Assembly (NCBI RefSeq): GCF_034314105.1
Contig: NZ_JAVIWJ010000001.1
Span: 3,039,501-3,103,500, forward strand
Length of the DNA: 64,000 bases
DNA from: Pseudomonas sp. AB6
GTDB taxonomy: Bacteria; Pseudomonadota; Gammaproteobacteria; Pseudomonadales; Pseudomonadaceae
Reading direction: 5' to 3'
This document shows, one piece after another, positions 43,926 through 53,166 of the stretch. Every line of letters starts with the position of its first letter. Positions within the stretch are counted from its first letter, which is position 1. The notes beneath the pieces were generated by a model, which saw only the letters and a list, made by a program, of their open reading frames with translations, did no database searches and was not told the DNA's origin. A program made the position numbers and the translations under genes.

Positions 43926-44540
43926 TTAATAACCGACGGTAATACGCTGGCGCGAATGATTGTGCCGTTCGATTTCGTCGAGCATCGCGATGGCAAAATC
44001 CGCGAAACTGATCGAACTATTGCCGTTGGCATCCACCAGCAAATCGTCTCCACCTAGCCGAAAGACGCCAGTACGTGGGCCTTCTATGAACAGTGCCGAT
44101 GGCGACAAGAAGGTCCAGTCCAGATCTTTTTCCTGACGCAGCACCTCCAGAAATGCGACTCCGGCAGCGGCCTCGGCTTTGTATTCTTCAGGGAAATCAG
44201 GTGTGTCGATCACCCGCACGCCTGGCGCTACGAACAGGCTACCCGCGCCGCCCACCACCAACAACCGAGGAACGCCTGCGCGTTTTACCGGCTCTATGGT
44301 TGTGCCAGCCGACACCGAAGAAAAGTGCGTGGAACTGATAACCACATCATGTCCAGCAACGGCTTCGGCATAGGCCTTGCCATCATTAACGTCCAGATTT
44401 TTTGTAACGACGCCTGAACGTCCAGCCAACGATGAAGCGTCACGAGCAATAGCTGTAACACTATGACCACGGCGCAGAGCCTCTTCCAGTAGCTGGCTGC
44501 CAGCGCGACCGGTAGCGCCGATAATTGCGATCTTGCTCAT
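43926..44540 (-). CDS. NAD(P)-binding oxidoreductase, NmrA/SDR-like
   Basis: 204 residues. A Rossmann nucleotide-binding loop IAIIGATGRAGSQLL starts the protein; VISSTHF and LLVVGGAGSL follow. These mark the atypical short-chain/NmrA-like family (YwnB- and BVR-B-like), which use or sense NAD(P). The ATG at 44540 has GGAGAG upstream and the longer frame to 44582 is not used. It is divergent from a LysR gene 113 bases away, a common pair in which the LysR protein controls the oxidoreductase. Substrate unknown. Confidence 0.85.
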   Translation of the reverse strand: MSKIAIIGATGRAGSQLLEEALRRGHSVTAIARDASSLAGRSGVVTKNLDVNDGKAYAEAVAGHDVVISSTHFSSVSAGTTIEPVKRAGVPRLLVVGGAGSLFVAPGVRVIDTPDFPEEYKAEAAAGVAFLEVLRQEKDLDWTFLSPSALFIEGPRTGVFRLGGDDLLVDANGNSSISFADFAIAMLDEIERHNHSRQRITVGY

Positions 44541-44653
44541 GGTGACTCTCCGTAATAAGCGTGGGATTAATGGAATGAACAAAGCTTAGCGGCGCGATTA
44601 GTTTAAAAAAATGCCATGCTTGAACATAGTTTGTTTCATGGATCGGGCAAATT

Positions 44654-45553
44654 ATGGATCGTTTGATTGCAATGCAGGTGTTTGTCACGGTGGCGGATTT
44701 GGGCAGCCAGTCTGCGGCAGCGGATTTTCTGGACCTCTCGCGCCCAGCCATTTCTCGCTATCTGGCCGAGCTGGAAGAATGGGTTGGTGCACGGCTGATG
44801 CACCGCACTACACGTAAACTTAGCCTGACCGCTGCGGGCAACGACACCCTGCCACGCTGCCGGCAGATACTGGACCTGTCAGCCGACATGCAAGCGAGCG
44901 TGAGCGCTGCGGAGCAGCCATTGCGCGGCAAGTTGCGCATTAGCGTCAGCACTTCATTTGGTCACGCGCATCTGGCCGATGCGATCAGTGAATTCCTCCG
45001 GCTGCACCCCGACGTCAGCATCGATATGCAGTCAATGGACAGAACCGTGAATTTGGTTGATGAACGTATCGATCTGGCCATTCGCGCCAGCAACGACTTG
45101 GACCCGAATCTGATCGCCCGCCGCTTGACTGTTCTTCGATCGGTGATCTGTGCTTCGCCAGGCTACCTGCGCGAACATAACACCCCAGCACGGGTAGAGG
45201 ATCTCAGCGCCCACAACTGCCTGACACATACTTATTTCGGCACCAGGCTTTGGCATTTTGAGCAGGATGGTGAGCAGATTGCCGTGCCCATTCAAGGGTC
45301 ATTCAGCACCAACGACTCATCGGCGCTGGTGCGGGCTACGTTAGCTGGTGCAGGGGTGGCTATGCTGCCGACTTATCTGACAGGTACCTTCTTACGCAAC
45401 GGTACGTTGATTCAACTAGTGCCCGATGCACCCCCACGCAATCTCACACTTTATGCGGTCTATGCATCGCGCAAGCACATGCCGGCGGCCTTGCGCAGTC
45501 TTGTGGATTTTTTTTCAGAACGTTTCAAAGACGAGAACGAATGGCTACGCTAA
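44654..45553 (+). CDS. LysR-family transcriptional regulator (DsdC/CrgA-like group)
   Basis: 299 residues. HTH: MQVFVTVADLGSQSAAADFL, then DLSRPAISRYLAELE. The LysR effector domain follows (GKLRISVSTSFGHAHLADAI, RIDLAIRASNDLDPNLIARRL). It is divergent from the NmrA-like gene and probably regulates it. The intergenic region includes A/T-rich sequence suited to LysR boxes (T-N11-A), but no single site stands out. Confidence 0.87.
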   Translation: MDRLIAMQVFVTVADLGSQSAAADFLDLSRPAISRYLAELEEWVGARLMHRTTRKLSLTAAGNDTLPRCRQILDLSADMQASVSAAEQPLRGKLRISVSTSFGHAHLADAISEFLRLHPDVSIDMQSMDRTVNLVDERIDLAIRASNDLDPNLIARRLTVLRSVICASPGYLREHNTPARVEDLSAHNCLTHTYFGTRLWHFEQDGEQIAVPIQGSFSTNDSSALVRATLAGAGVAMLPTYLTGTFLRNGTLIQLVPDAPPRNLTLYAVYASRKHMPAALRSLVDFFSERFKDENEWLR

Positions 45554-45703
45554 GCATGCACGCTACCTATATGACTATTGGTCGCGCAGGCTCTCAGTAA
45601 ATTAGCGATAACTAGACGCAAACTGCATGCAGACGAGAACTGTCCTACACTTGACTTAATCCTTTTAAAAACACGTTTTTAAAGTCGGATAGAGGTGGGC
45701 AAC

Positions 45704-45880
45704 ATGATAATTACAAAAAGAAGAACCATGGCCGTACTTTCAGTCGCTGTCGTCTTGGCCATTTACGCCGCTGGTGCTTATAGAATCGAGGAAGCCCGGC
45801 AAGCGCCGCGTTTCTCCATTTGCACCGCCAACCACTGCGCGCCTCAAGACGCGACCTTTGCTGGACTGAGCCTCAAGTAG
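45704..45880 (+). CDS. Small single-pass membrane or secreted protein
   Basis: 58 residues from the ATG at 45704 (MIITKRRTMAVLSVAVVLAI), with GAGGTGG 6 bases upstream. A basic start and one hydrophobic helix (about 9-24) are followed by a short tail with two Cys residues in SICTANHCAP. A GTG at 45695 would overlap the ribosome site and is less likely. It is a monocistronic unit with an intrinsic terminator about 75 bases after its stop. No family recognised. Confidence 0.6.
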   Translation: MIITKRRTMAVLSVAVVLAIYAAGAYRIEEARQAPRFSICTANHCAPQDATFAGLSLK

Positions 45881-45956
45881 GCCGCCTTCTCGTTCTACCT
45901 CATTGCATACGGCCCTATCGAATAGCGTGCTATCGGATTAGACTGACCAGCCTCTT

Positions 45957-45982
45957 CCTGCCGACCTTTGCGGCAGGTTTTC
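45957..45982 (+). terminator. Rho-independent terminator
   Basis: CCTGCCG (45957-45963), loop ACCTTTG, CGGCAGG (45971-45977), then TTTTC. The next gene's proposed TTG start is only about 10 bases beyond it, so the hairpin also holds the only AGG near that start. Confidence 0.8.
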
Positions 45983-45990
45983 ACTGCTAG

Positions 45991-47517
45991 TTGGGCGCTA
46001 TCTTGACCAGTCTGAACCAACCCAAACCTGCTATCCGCAGCGTGCTATTCGCGCTCATGATGGCGGTCTTTCTTAGCGCGCTTGATCAGACCATTGTTGC
46101 GGTCTCGATGCCGGCAATCTCCGCCCAGTTCCACGATTTTGATCTCCTCGCCTGGGTGATTTCCGCCTATATGGTCGCGATGACCGTTGCCGTGCCCATC
46201 TACGGCAAGCTCGGCGATCTTTACGGTCGACGCAACCTGATGCTGTTTGGCCTCGGGCTATTTACCTTGGCGTCGCTGTTCTGCGGCATGGCTCAGAGCA
46301 TGGAGCAATTGGTGCTGGCACGGATCATCCAGGGGATTGGCGCCGGGGGAATGGTCTCGGTCAGCCAAGCGATCATTGGCGACATCGTGCCGCCGCGTGA
46401 ACGCGGGCGTTATCAAGGGTACTTCAGCGGTATGTACGCCGTAGCCAGTGTCGCCGGTCCGGTACTGGGCGGCGTCATGACGCAATACTTGTCTTGGCGC
46501 TGGGTATTTTTGATCAACTTACCGCTGGGGCTGAGCGCCTGGTGGATCGCCCGACGGACATTGATCGGTTTGCCCGTTCCGCAGCGCACGCCAATCATCG
46601 ACTACTTAGGCACGGTCTTGATGATCATTGGTTTAAGCGCCCTGCTGCTGGGCGTCACCGAGATCGGTCAAGGCCATGGCTGGCACGACCCCGAAGTATT
46701 GGTGCTGCTCGGCGTAGCGCTGCTCGCACTGGCAACCTTCGTCTGGTACGAGCGCCGAGCACGGGAGCCTTTGTTACCGATGCATCTGTTTGCCAACCGC
46801 ACGGCGGTGCTGTGTTGGTGCACCATGTTTTTTACCAGTTTTCAATCGATCTCATTAATCGTCCTGACGCCATTGCGGTTCCAGACCGTAACCGGTGGCG
46901 GCGCAGACGCAGCCGCGTTGCACCTGTTGCCGCTGGCGATTGGCATGCCGATGGGCGCTTTTTTTGGCGGACGTAGAACATCGCTGACAGGGCGTTATAA
47001 ACCGTTGATTCTCGCCGGCGCACTGATGATGCCCTTCGTGGTGCTGGGCATGGCGTTCACACCGCCGCAGTCGGTTCTGATCACCAGCGTATTAATGGTG
47101 TTGACCGGTTTCGCCTGCGGCTTACAATTCCCGACGTCACTGGTGGGCACGCAAAACTCAGTTGATCCCACCGACATGGGCGTTGCGACCAGTACTACCA
47201 ACTTGTTCCGCTCACTGGGCGGCGCGGTGGGCATTGCGCTGATGTCAGCACTGTTGCTGGCGATGTTGCAGAATTCCGGGATTGGTCAGCTCAATGGCGG
47301 ACCGGTGGGAGCAGCCAGTTCGGGCAATCTGCTGATGGACAGCTTGAATGCGGCCAGTGGCCCGGCCTTGGAGATTTTACGAGGGGAGCTATCGCTAACG
47401 TTTCGCCATCTGTTGATGATCAGCGCAGGGATTTCACTGCTGGGCTTGGTCGCCGCTATCGCGATGCCGAACAAACTACTGCGTGGTCGGGCCCACGGTG
47501 ACAAGAGCACTGCGTGA
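45991..47517 (+). CDS. DHA2-family MFS drug exporter (EmrB-like)
   Basis: 508 residues if the TTG at 45991 is the start; a TTG at 46003 or GTG at 46039 are alternatives, and no ATG precedes the first helix. About 14 membrane helices. Signatures are FLSALDQTIVAVSMPAIS in the first helix, YGKLGDLYGRRNLML between helices 2 and 3, and GGVMTQYLSWRWVFLINLPLG, motif C-like. It is an H+-coupled exporter, possibly of drugs or dyes. No membrane-fusion partner (EmrA-like) is adjacent. The start lies right after a terminator, an unusual position. Confidence 0.85.
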   Translation: MGAILTSLNQPKPAIRSVLFALMMAVFLSALDQTIVAVSMPAISAQFHDFDLLAWVISAYMVAMTVAVPIYGKLGDLYGRRNLMLFGLGLFTLASLFCGMAQSMEQLVLARIIQGIGAGGMVSVSQAIIGDIVPPRERGRYQGYFSGMYAVASVAGPVLGGVMTQYLSWRWVFLINLPLGLSAWWIARRTLIGLPVPQRTPIIDYLGTVLMIIGLSALLLGVTEIGQGHGWHDPEVLVLLGVALLALATFVWYERRAREPLLPMHLFANRTAVLCWCTMFFTSFQSISLIVLTPLRFQTVTGGGADAAALHLLPLAIGMPMGAFFGGRRTSLTGRYKPLILAGALMMPFVVLGMAFTPPQSVLITSVLMVLTGFACGLQFPTSLVGTQNSVDPTDMGVATSTTNLFRSLGGAVGIALMSALLLAMLQNSGIGQLNGGPVGAASSGNLLMDSLNAASGPALEILRGELSLTFRHLLMISAGISLLGLVAAIAMPNKLLRGRAHGDKSTA

Positions 47518-47571
47518 AGCCCGCCCCCATCAGATCGCCAAGCGAGGGCGATCTGATGATTTTCTACTAGA

Positions 47572-48417
47572 TCAGCGGCTGTAATAACCCACCGCCACCA
47601 GGAAGTGGCCGACCTTGCGCACGTAAGCGTGCTTGTTCTCGATTTTGCTGGTCACCGGGTTACGCCAGCGATAATCATACTCGCCATCGTTTTGCTTGTT
47701 GATGAGCGCCAGTATCGACTCGCCGACAGGTTTGCCTTCCGGATCCTTGACCTTGCTGAAGTCAGTTTTAACCAACCGCACGTTAGTGCCGTGGGCGACA
47801 TAGCGGTGGTCATTCAAATCGACGACGAATACGTACAGATCATCCTGGAGGAAACCGCCTTTCAGGCTGTTGATATTGTTGATGGTACCGGTTTCGTCTT
47901 TGACCAGCGCGGCAGAGGCTTTTTCCAATAGCGCTTTGGCTTGTTCGGCCGAGGCCCGTGGCAGGTAATAACCCACCGCCAGTACCCGATCACCCACACG
48001 CTTGTAATAAACGCGCTTGCGTTCGACCTTGCCGTCGTTCTGGTTTTGCCAGCGGTATTCGGCTTCCTGGATGCCGTTGGCTTGCGTGCTGAGAATGTCT
48101 TTAAAGGCGTTCTGTAGATCCGGGCTCAGCGTGGGCATCACGTCCCGCCCGATCAATACGGCCGACGGTCCGCCGCTCGCCAGCATCACACCGTTCACAT
48201 CAACCACGAAAACATAAAGTTCGCCATTGACGAACTCCCCCTGCCGACTGAACTCGGCAAACGCGTTGTCACCTTGCTTCTGGTATTCGGCCAGCGCCTT
48301 GATCAACAAATCCTTGGCTGCCTGCCCGTCATCGGCGGCTTCAGCTGCCCATGCCTGGCTGCTTAAGCACAGACACAACAACCAGCCGAGCATCGCACTC
48401 ATCCGTAGTCGCTTCAT
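47572..48417 (-). CDS. Periplasmic protein with two tandem Cache domains
   Basis: 281 residues. A signal peptide (LGWLLCLCLSSQAWA) is followed by two similar halves, each with LYVFVVD, a loop, YRWQN/YRWRN, K-x-Y-V/Y-K-R/K-V-G and LAVGYY/LVAVGYY. This is a repeated single Cache (sCache_2-like) fold, usually the sensing part of chemoreceptors or kinases. No membrane helix after the signal peptide and no signalling domain is present, so it must act by binding a ligand in the periplasm and perhaps passing it to another protein. It is alone on its strand. Ligand unknown. Confidence 0.82.
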   Translation of the reverse strand: MKRLRMSAMLGWLLCLCLSSQAWAAEAADDGQAAKDLLIKALAEYQKQGDNAFAEFSRQGEFVNGELYVFVVDVNGVMLASGGPSAVLIGRDVMPTLSPDLQNAFKDILSTQANGIQEAEYRWQNQNDGKVERKRVYYKRVGDRVLAVGYYLPRASAEQAKALLEKASAALVKDETGTINNINSLKGGFLQDDLYVFVVDLNDHRYVAHGTNVRLVKTDFSKVKDPEGKPVGESILALINKQNDGEYDYRWRNPVTSKIENKHAYVRKVGHFLVAVGYYSR

Positions 48418-48636
48418 ACCGCATCCCCATTCTTATTATTGAAGTTGCCAGAGCTTAGACGTAAGCCGCACTTATGCCCATCAGCCCTATCAAGAAACGT
48501 CCCACACCCGAAGCGGAAACGTCCGTATTAAGGGTTTTTCGTCGCTGCCGATTGATGAGGGGAAGGATTTACAGAGTGATGAAACGACCGATTGTGGTCG
48601 CTATGGATCAATTTGATAGATAGGAATTTGACCGTT

Positions 48637-49077
48637 ATGAAGTGTGCAAAGAAAGCAGTATTGGCTGGTTTTTTGGGGTTGGTGGCGAGCGTTAGCAGTG
48701 TGGCGGCCAGTGCTAATACGGAAACGAAGATTTTCGTTAATAACCGGACGTCTGCGTCGGCAGTGTTTGGCCCTGGGCAATTTTCCGGAAGTGTCACGCC
48801 GCCCCCCGGCCAAATTGATGGAGGCAGGAGCACAAATTTCACATTGACCAGCTTCGGCTATCAGGCATCGGGCATACGCTTCACCTACACCGCCGGGACT
48901 AAGAAATGCCGATTCACGGCGTCCCATTTAGCAATGCCATCAATGCGCGGACATATTCCGACCTGGAAAAAAGCCGGCGAATCCATCGGCTCATCGCGCG
49001 CGACGTGTACTGCCTCGATCTCACTTCCGACACTGGGCATTCCGTTTAACTACACCGTGAACTTCACCATTCAATAA
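48637..49077 (+). CDS. Small secreted protein, function unknown
   Basis: 146 residues from the ATG at 48637 (TAGGA upstream). Signal peptide about 1-26 (AVLAGFLGLVASVSSVAASA). The mature protein is rich in Thr, Ser and Gly (TPPPGQIDGGRSTNFTLTSFG in part) with two cysteines (KKCRF and ATCTAS) that could form a disulfide, and alternating hydrophobic residues near the end (FNYTVNFTIQ), suggesting a beta-sandwich. The next gene begins 59 bases after its stop. No known family. Confidence 0.65.
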   Translation: MKCAKKAVLAGFLGLVASVSSVAASANTETKIFVNNRTSASAVFGPGQFSGSVTPPPGQIDGGRSTNFTLTSFGYQASGIRFTYTAGTKKCRFTASHLAMPSMRGHIPTWKKAGESIGSSRATCTASISLPTLGIPFNYTVNFTIQ

Positions 49078-49135
49078 CACACCTGCAGGGCACTTGCCTG
49101 CAGGTGCCCTGCCTTAAAAAGCAGGGAGCTATCTC

Positions 49136-49957
49136 ATGACGATTTCCGCCAACGCGACTGCCGCAACGTCTTACCCTCCGCAGTTTCTTGTCCGTTTTGA
49201 CCAAACGGGAAATACACGAGAAACATCAACGGCACTGGCGCATGACGCCCAGAGTGAAACCACGTCGTCAGTAACCATTTCCAAAGAAGCGCAGGGGTTA
49301 TACCAAGAAGAACAATCCGTAAAAACAACGCCCCGGTCAAAAGCCGAACTTCAAGCTATCTGGCACCGCACTCAGGGAGCTTCGAGCTGGAAAATTGGTT
49401 TTATGGAGCAAGTAAACAGTCAAGGCAAAGCATCGCCGCTGATGATGCAAAAGCCGTTGGACACATCCCCCGCCAGGTTGGCTCAAGCGGAACAAGCCGC
49501 CTCATTTATGCTTTTCTCACATACCACTGGCAGTGAAACCGGCAACCCGTACGAATCTCTTTCGAGAGACGAATTATGCGACATCCTTTATGACGAGACC
49601 GGCAACCATACCCCCGCCGAACGTTACCTGGCGTCACGCACCCAGCAGCTAAAAGACTTCGAATACATGACCAGGAACACCAACCGCGACGGTACTCCTT
49701 ATCGCGCGCTAATCGCTTTCTGCGATGCGCAATCAGACGTCGAGCGCTCGATGTACCCCGAAGGTCATAGGGAGCAGCTACTCAGGTTCTTGAAAGAAGC
49801 AGAAGACAATGGGTATCCCAATACCGAAGAAGCAACCTGGGACCCGTGGATGAGCAAATATTTCCGCAAGTCTGATGCTAACTCGCTCGTTGCGCAGTGC
49901 ACGCTCATTGAACCCCTGCCAGCCAAAACCACTGAGTCCGCCCCTGCTGCGGCATGA
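49136..49957 (+). CDS. Unknown protein, first copy of a tandem duplication
   Basis: 273 residues without a signal peptide or membrane helix. The first 60 residues are Ser/Thr-rich (MTISANATAATSYPPQFLV ... TTSSVTISKEAQGLY), similar in feel to type III or type VI secreted substrates. The core includes SKAELQAIWHRTQGASSWK, SLSRDELCDILYDETGNHTP, ASRTQQLKDFEYMTRNT, and FLKEAEDNGYPNTEEATWDP. A second, damaged copy follows 51 bases later. Both copies have GCAGGGAGCT before the ATG, so the ribosome site was duplicated too. A type VI immunity-family gene lies convergent just beyond. Function not recognised. Confidence 0.7.
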   Translation: MTISANATAATSYPPQFLVRFDQTGNTRETSTALAHDAQSETTSSVTISKEAQGLYQEEQSVKTTPRSKAELQAIWHRTQGASSWKIGFMEQVNSQGKASPLMMQKPLDTSPARLAQAEQAASFMLFSHTTGSETGNPYESLSRDELCDILYDETGNHTPAERYLASRTQQLKDFEYMTRNTNRDGTPYRALIAFCDAQSDVERSMYPEGHREQLLRFLKEAEDNGYPNTEEATWDPWMSKYFRKSDANSLVAQCTLIEPLPAKTTESAPAAA

Positions 49958-50008
49958 ATGCAGTTGAGCGTATTCACGGGCGAGCGTTATCCAGCAGGGA
50001 GCTTTTTC

Positions 50009-50841
50009 ATGTCGATGCCAGTTAGTTCAAATATTCCAACATTCATCATTCCAACCACCGTTACTCGGGGGGATCAGCCAAGTTACGAATCAGCCACGCA
50101 AACATCCTCAGGGCAAAATTCCAGCAGTGATAACACTGCGTCAGTAACCCTTTCACCTGAAGCCCACGGGTTGTACCGCCACGAACAATCAGCAGTAAAC
50201 ACACCGCGATCGAAGTCCGAACTTCAAGCTATCTGGCATCGCACCCACGGAGCGTCGAGCTGGAAAGTCGGGTTATCAATCAAGTAAACAGTCAAGGACA
50301 AACATCACCGCTGCTGATGCAAAAACCGTTGGACACCTCCCACGATAGGCTGGCACAAGCGGAGCAAGTCGCTTCTTTTCTTTTTATTTCACATACCACC
50401 CGTACCGAAATCGGCAACCCTTATGACTCACTTTCGAGAGAGGAATTATGCGACATCCTCTACGATGAGACCGGCAACCATACCCCTGCCGAACGCTACT
50501 TGGCGTCACGCACGCAGCAGAGAAAAGACTTCGAATACATGACCAGAAACAGCAACCGCGACGGTATTCCTTATAAAGCGATCATCGCTTTCTGCGATGC
50601 GCAATCTGACGTTGAACGCTCGATGTACCCCGACGGTGATAGAGAGCAGTTACTCAGGTTCTTGAAAGAAGCAGAAGACAATGGGTATCCCAATACCGAA
50701 GAAGCAACTTGGGATCCTTGGATGACGAAATACTTCGGCAATGCCACCCCTAACTCGCCAATCGCGGAGCGAACGCTCATTCAGCCGCTCCCACCCAAAA
50801 CCATTGAGTCCGCCCTTTCAAGTGTGGAAAAGTTGGCATGA
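50009..50841 (+). pseudogene. Second copy of the tandem unknown gene, frameshifted
   Basis: It starts at the ATG at 50009 (MSMPVSSNIPTFIIPTTVT) and matches the first copy from SKSELQAIWHRTHGASSWK onward. Near 50275 it has one base fewer than copy one, which leads to a TAA at 50285-50287 after 92 codons. Reading resumes in the other frame at VNSQGQTSPLLMQKPLDTS and stays open and well conserved to the stop at 50839-50841, with many conservative changes. The good preservation after the shift suggests a recent frameshift, or expression by ribosomal slippage, or a sequencing error. The first 50 residues differ strongly between copies. Confidence 0.75.
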
Positions 50842-51907
50842 TGTCGCCCGTATGAAATAAACCCCGCGAACGTGCCTTAGCATTACTTGACCAATAGCCC
50901 GTGTGCGTACAGGTTTCGCCAGCATCCAGTGGTGCCGGCGGCTGCTCATCGAACCGAGCGTGCCAAGCGATGGAAGCCGCTTCTCCGAAGGTTTCGCCCA
51001 AAATTGAATAAGGATGAAGACACCCTGTAGCTCGCACACGAATCGGTTTGACGGCTTTATTAATTTCGACATAAGCAGCTGGCGTTTCTCCATCCGATCC
51101 GCCCAAGCTCGGTAATTGCCCCGCACGAATAATCAGACCGTCATCGTATGACTGGAAAACAATGTCGCTGCGACCACTCAGCCGACGTCTTAACGCGTCG
51201 TTCCCACCCAGCTGACTGACAAATCGACTTCCCAGCACCGTGTACCAACTCACGCCCTTGATATGGTCCAGCAGTCTTAAACTTTCTATGTGGGGCGAAG
51301 GATCAACTATTAAGCCGATGTACTGTTTTGCCAATAAGAACTCCTGCGAAAAATATTGCTGACCGTCATAGGGAAGCGTACAGGCTAAGCCACCGTAGCC
51401 ATGCTCAGCACGCACTTGATTGCACAAATACTTGAGCCATTCTTGGTAACGTCGAGCGCCATCGGGCTCAAGCAGGATTGACCATGGCAATACCATCTTC
51501 AAACACGAGCGGTCTATTGAAGATTGGCTGCGAGGGGTATTCATTACAAATAGTCGATATTGAGCTACCTGCTGCAAGGTGGCACTGCCGATAGACCACA
51601 CAAATTGATCATCTGGCGAACTTTCAAGTATTTTGTTACGGCAGTACGCAAAGCTACTGGCAGTCAGCTTGCGCTGTTTTTTGTAGAGCTGGCAGCTTAA
51701 ATAACACCTGAATTCTTTACGAAATCTGCTAAAACAGTCAGTTACACGTGACTTGATTTCCGCCGTGTCCCCGCGCTTGAAGTACAGCGTGGCAATCAAC
51801 CCAAGCCGAACGATCGGTAGACCCTGAATTGAGTTTAACGCGAAATTTTCTGCCTGATCAGCCAGCCTATTCAAAGCCTTCACGTCATCCAAGGTCTTTT
51901 CCGACAT
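50777..51907 (-). CDS. Type VI immunity family protein (DUF3396/TsiV-like)
   Basis: 376 residues from the ATG at 51907; an ATG at 51922 adds five residues. No signal peptide. Family features are GYGGLACTLPYDG, FLLAKQYIGLIVDPSPH, GVSWYTVLGSRFVSQLGG, YDDGLIIRAGQLPSLGG and AYVEINKAVKPIRV, followed by a C-terminal segment GYWSSNAKARSRGLFHTGDI ... GRTQWFWV seen in Rhs/VI immunity relatives. DUF3396 proteins usually neutralise a cognate toxin. No classical toxin is beside it. Its 3' end overlaps the 3' end of the frameshifted gene by 65 bases on the opposite strand. Confidence 0.75.
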   Translation of the reverse strand: MSEKTLDDVKALNRLADQAENFALNSIQGLPIVRLGLIATLYFKRGDTAEIKSRVTDCFSRFRKEFRCYLSCQLYKKQRKLTASSFAYCRNKILESSPDDQFVWSIGSATLQQVAQYRLFVMNTPRSQSSIDRSCLKMVLPWSILLEPDGARRYQEWLKYLCNQVRAEHGYGGLACTLPYDGQQYFSQEFLLAKQYIGLIVDPSPHIESLRLLDHIKGVSWYTVLGSRFVSQLGGNDALRRRLSGRSDIVFQSYDDGLIIRAGQLPSLGGSDGETPAAYVEINKAVKPIRVRATGCLHPYSILGETFGEAASIAWHARFDEQPPAPLDAGETCTHTGYWSSNAKARSRGLFHTGDIMPTFPHLKGRTQWFWVGAAE

Positions 51908-52294
51908 ACCCGGTCCCCACAATCATTTATTTTCTGACTGCGGAGACTGAACGGTCTTTAAAAAGGGGGCAATACACCGAAATTAGTTTGGGAAATCAGC
52001 TACATCGATAAAGAATCGTCCTACTCGCAGGGCACAAATTTACGCAGACTTTCGAAGCATTCATTGGTCCCGCCTCAACAACCTTGCGAGGGGCGGCCTT
52101 CGATATCCGTAGGGCAAAGTTAGAAAAACATCAAGAACCAAACCAAAGCATTAACAACAGCGACGGACCGACGCCTCAAAAACGAGACGTTAGTACTTTG
52201 CAAATCAACTATTAAAATGAGGAGTACAACGCTATAAGTACAGGCGAGGTGCTATCCAATTATATTCATTCCGATAGCGCCCTAACCCATATGG
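51908..52294. other. Intergenic region between the immunity-type gene and ttgR
   Basis: About 390 bases with lower GC than the surroundings and many A-runs. No convincing ORF; a frame at 52249-52491 overlaps ttgR and has no support. GAGGAG at 52219 precedes no good start (ATGAGGAGTACA gives a six-codon frame). No terminator for ttgR could be assigned with confidence. Confidence 0.45.
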
Positions 52295-52927
52295 TCAGCC
52301 GCGCAGGGCAGGACTCAGCCGCAGCAAGTCCAAGCCGGTGTCGACCAGCACCTCGGCATCTTTACTCAGGTTATAGCTGTCCGGGATTAGTAACCACTGA
52401 CCAAGAATGCCATCAACATAGGCATGCAGACAGATCGATGCACGGACCGTATTCAATGCAGCTGGCATTTGGCCCTTACGCACGGCGTTAGTTAAAGCGA
52501 GGCCCATACGGTCGTTACATTCAAGCGCGGCAATTTGCCGCTGACGACGCAAATCACACATTTCATCGGTAAATTCACATTTATGAAACAAAATTTCATT
52601 GATGCGACGAGTTTTCGGATCAAGCGCAACTTGCTGAAACAAATTTATCAGAAGCTTGCGCATGCAGCCCAGCGGGTCTACTTCATCTTCACTTTCGCTG
52701 GCGCGGGCCATTTCTTCGAGGGGCTCATGCAAGCTGTCAAGCATTGCTTGAACCAGATCGGCTTTGTTACTGAAGTGCCAGTAGATAGCGCCTCGCGTCA
52801 CACCTGCAAGGGCTGCTACATCGGCCAACGTGGTGCGGGCTACGCCTCGCTCATAAAAGGCTTTCTCGGCAGCTTCCAGAATTTGGCTCCGCGTTTCCTG
52901 AGCTTCTTCTTTCGTGCGTCGGACCAT
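52295..52927 (-). CDS. ttgR: TetR-family repressor of the RND efflux pump
   Basis: 210 residues. The TetR HTH is typical: [20 protein letters not shown], then [20 protein letters not shown]. The sequence closely follows TtgR of P. putida and its relatives (MexR-independent TetR regulators called PmeR in P. syringae). It binds plant flavonoids, antibiotics and solvents and releases the operator. The gene diverges from ttgABC, with the conserved operator in between. Identification is strong. Confidence 0.92.
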   Translation of the reverse strand: MVRRTKEEAQETRSQILEAAEKAFYERGVARTTLADVAALAGVTRGAIYWHFSNKADLVQAMLDSLHEPLEEMARASESEDEVDPLGCMRKLLINLFQQVALDPKTRRINEILFHKCEFTDEMCDLRRQRQIAALECNDRMGLALTNAVRKGQMPAALNTVRASICLHAYVDGILGQWLLIPDSYNLSKDAEVLVDTGLDLLRLSPALRG

Positions 52928-53057
52928 GGCAGTAAAACCTCAATTAATTTATCTTTGGCCTATAGCTCTGAGCGAAAGACCTTACCGGGCAGCCTTTGTA
53001 TTGCCTTGTCCCGGGCCTACAATTTCCAGCTCGCCCTATCAGACAACTCAGGACGGG

Positions 53058-53087
53058 TATTTACAAACAACCATGAACGTAAGTATA
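53058..53087. promoter_or_regulatory. TtgR operator and overlapping divergent promoters
   Basis: TATTTACAAACAACCATGAA (53058-53077), continuing CGTAAGTATA, agrees with the long imperfect palindrome that TtgR binds in P. putida. In that organism it covers the promoters of both ttgR and ttgA. It lies about 80 bases before the ttgA ATG. Confidence 0.85.
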
Positions 53088-53166
53088 TTCATTAGCAACC
53101 TAATTATCTAGCCGAAACCTTTTTTCACTTTCTCGAGCTACTTAAGCTCCTGACCCGAGGATCTTC

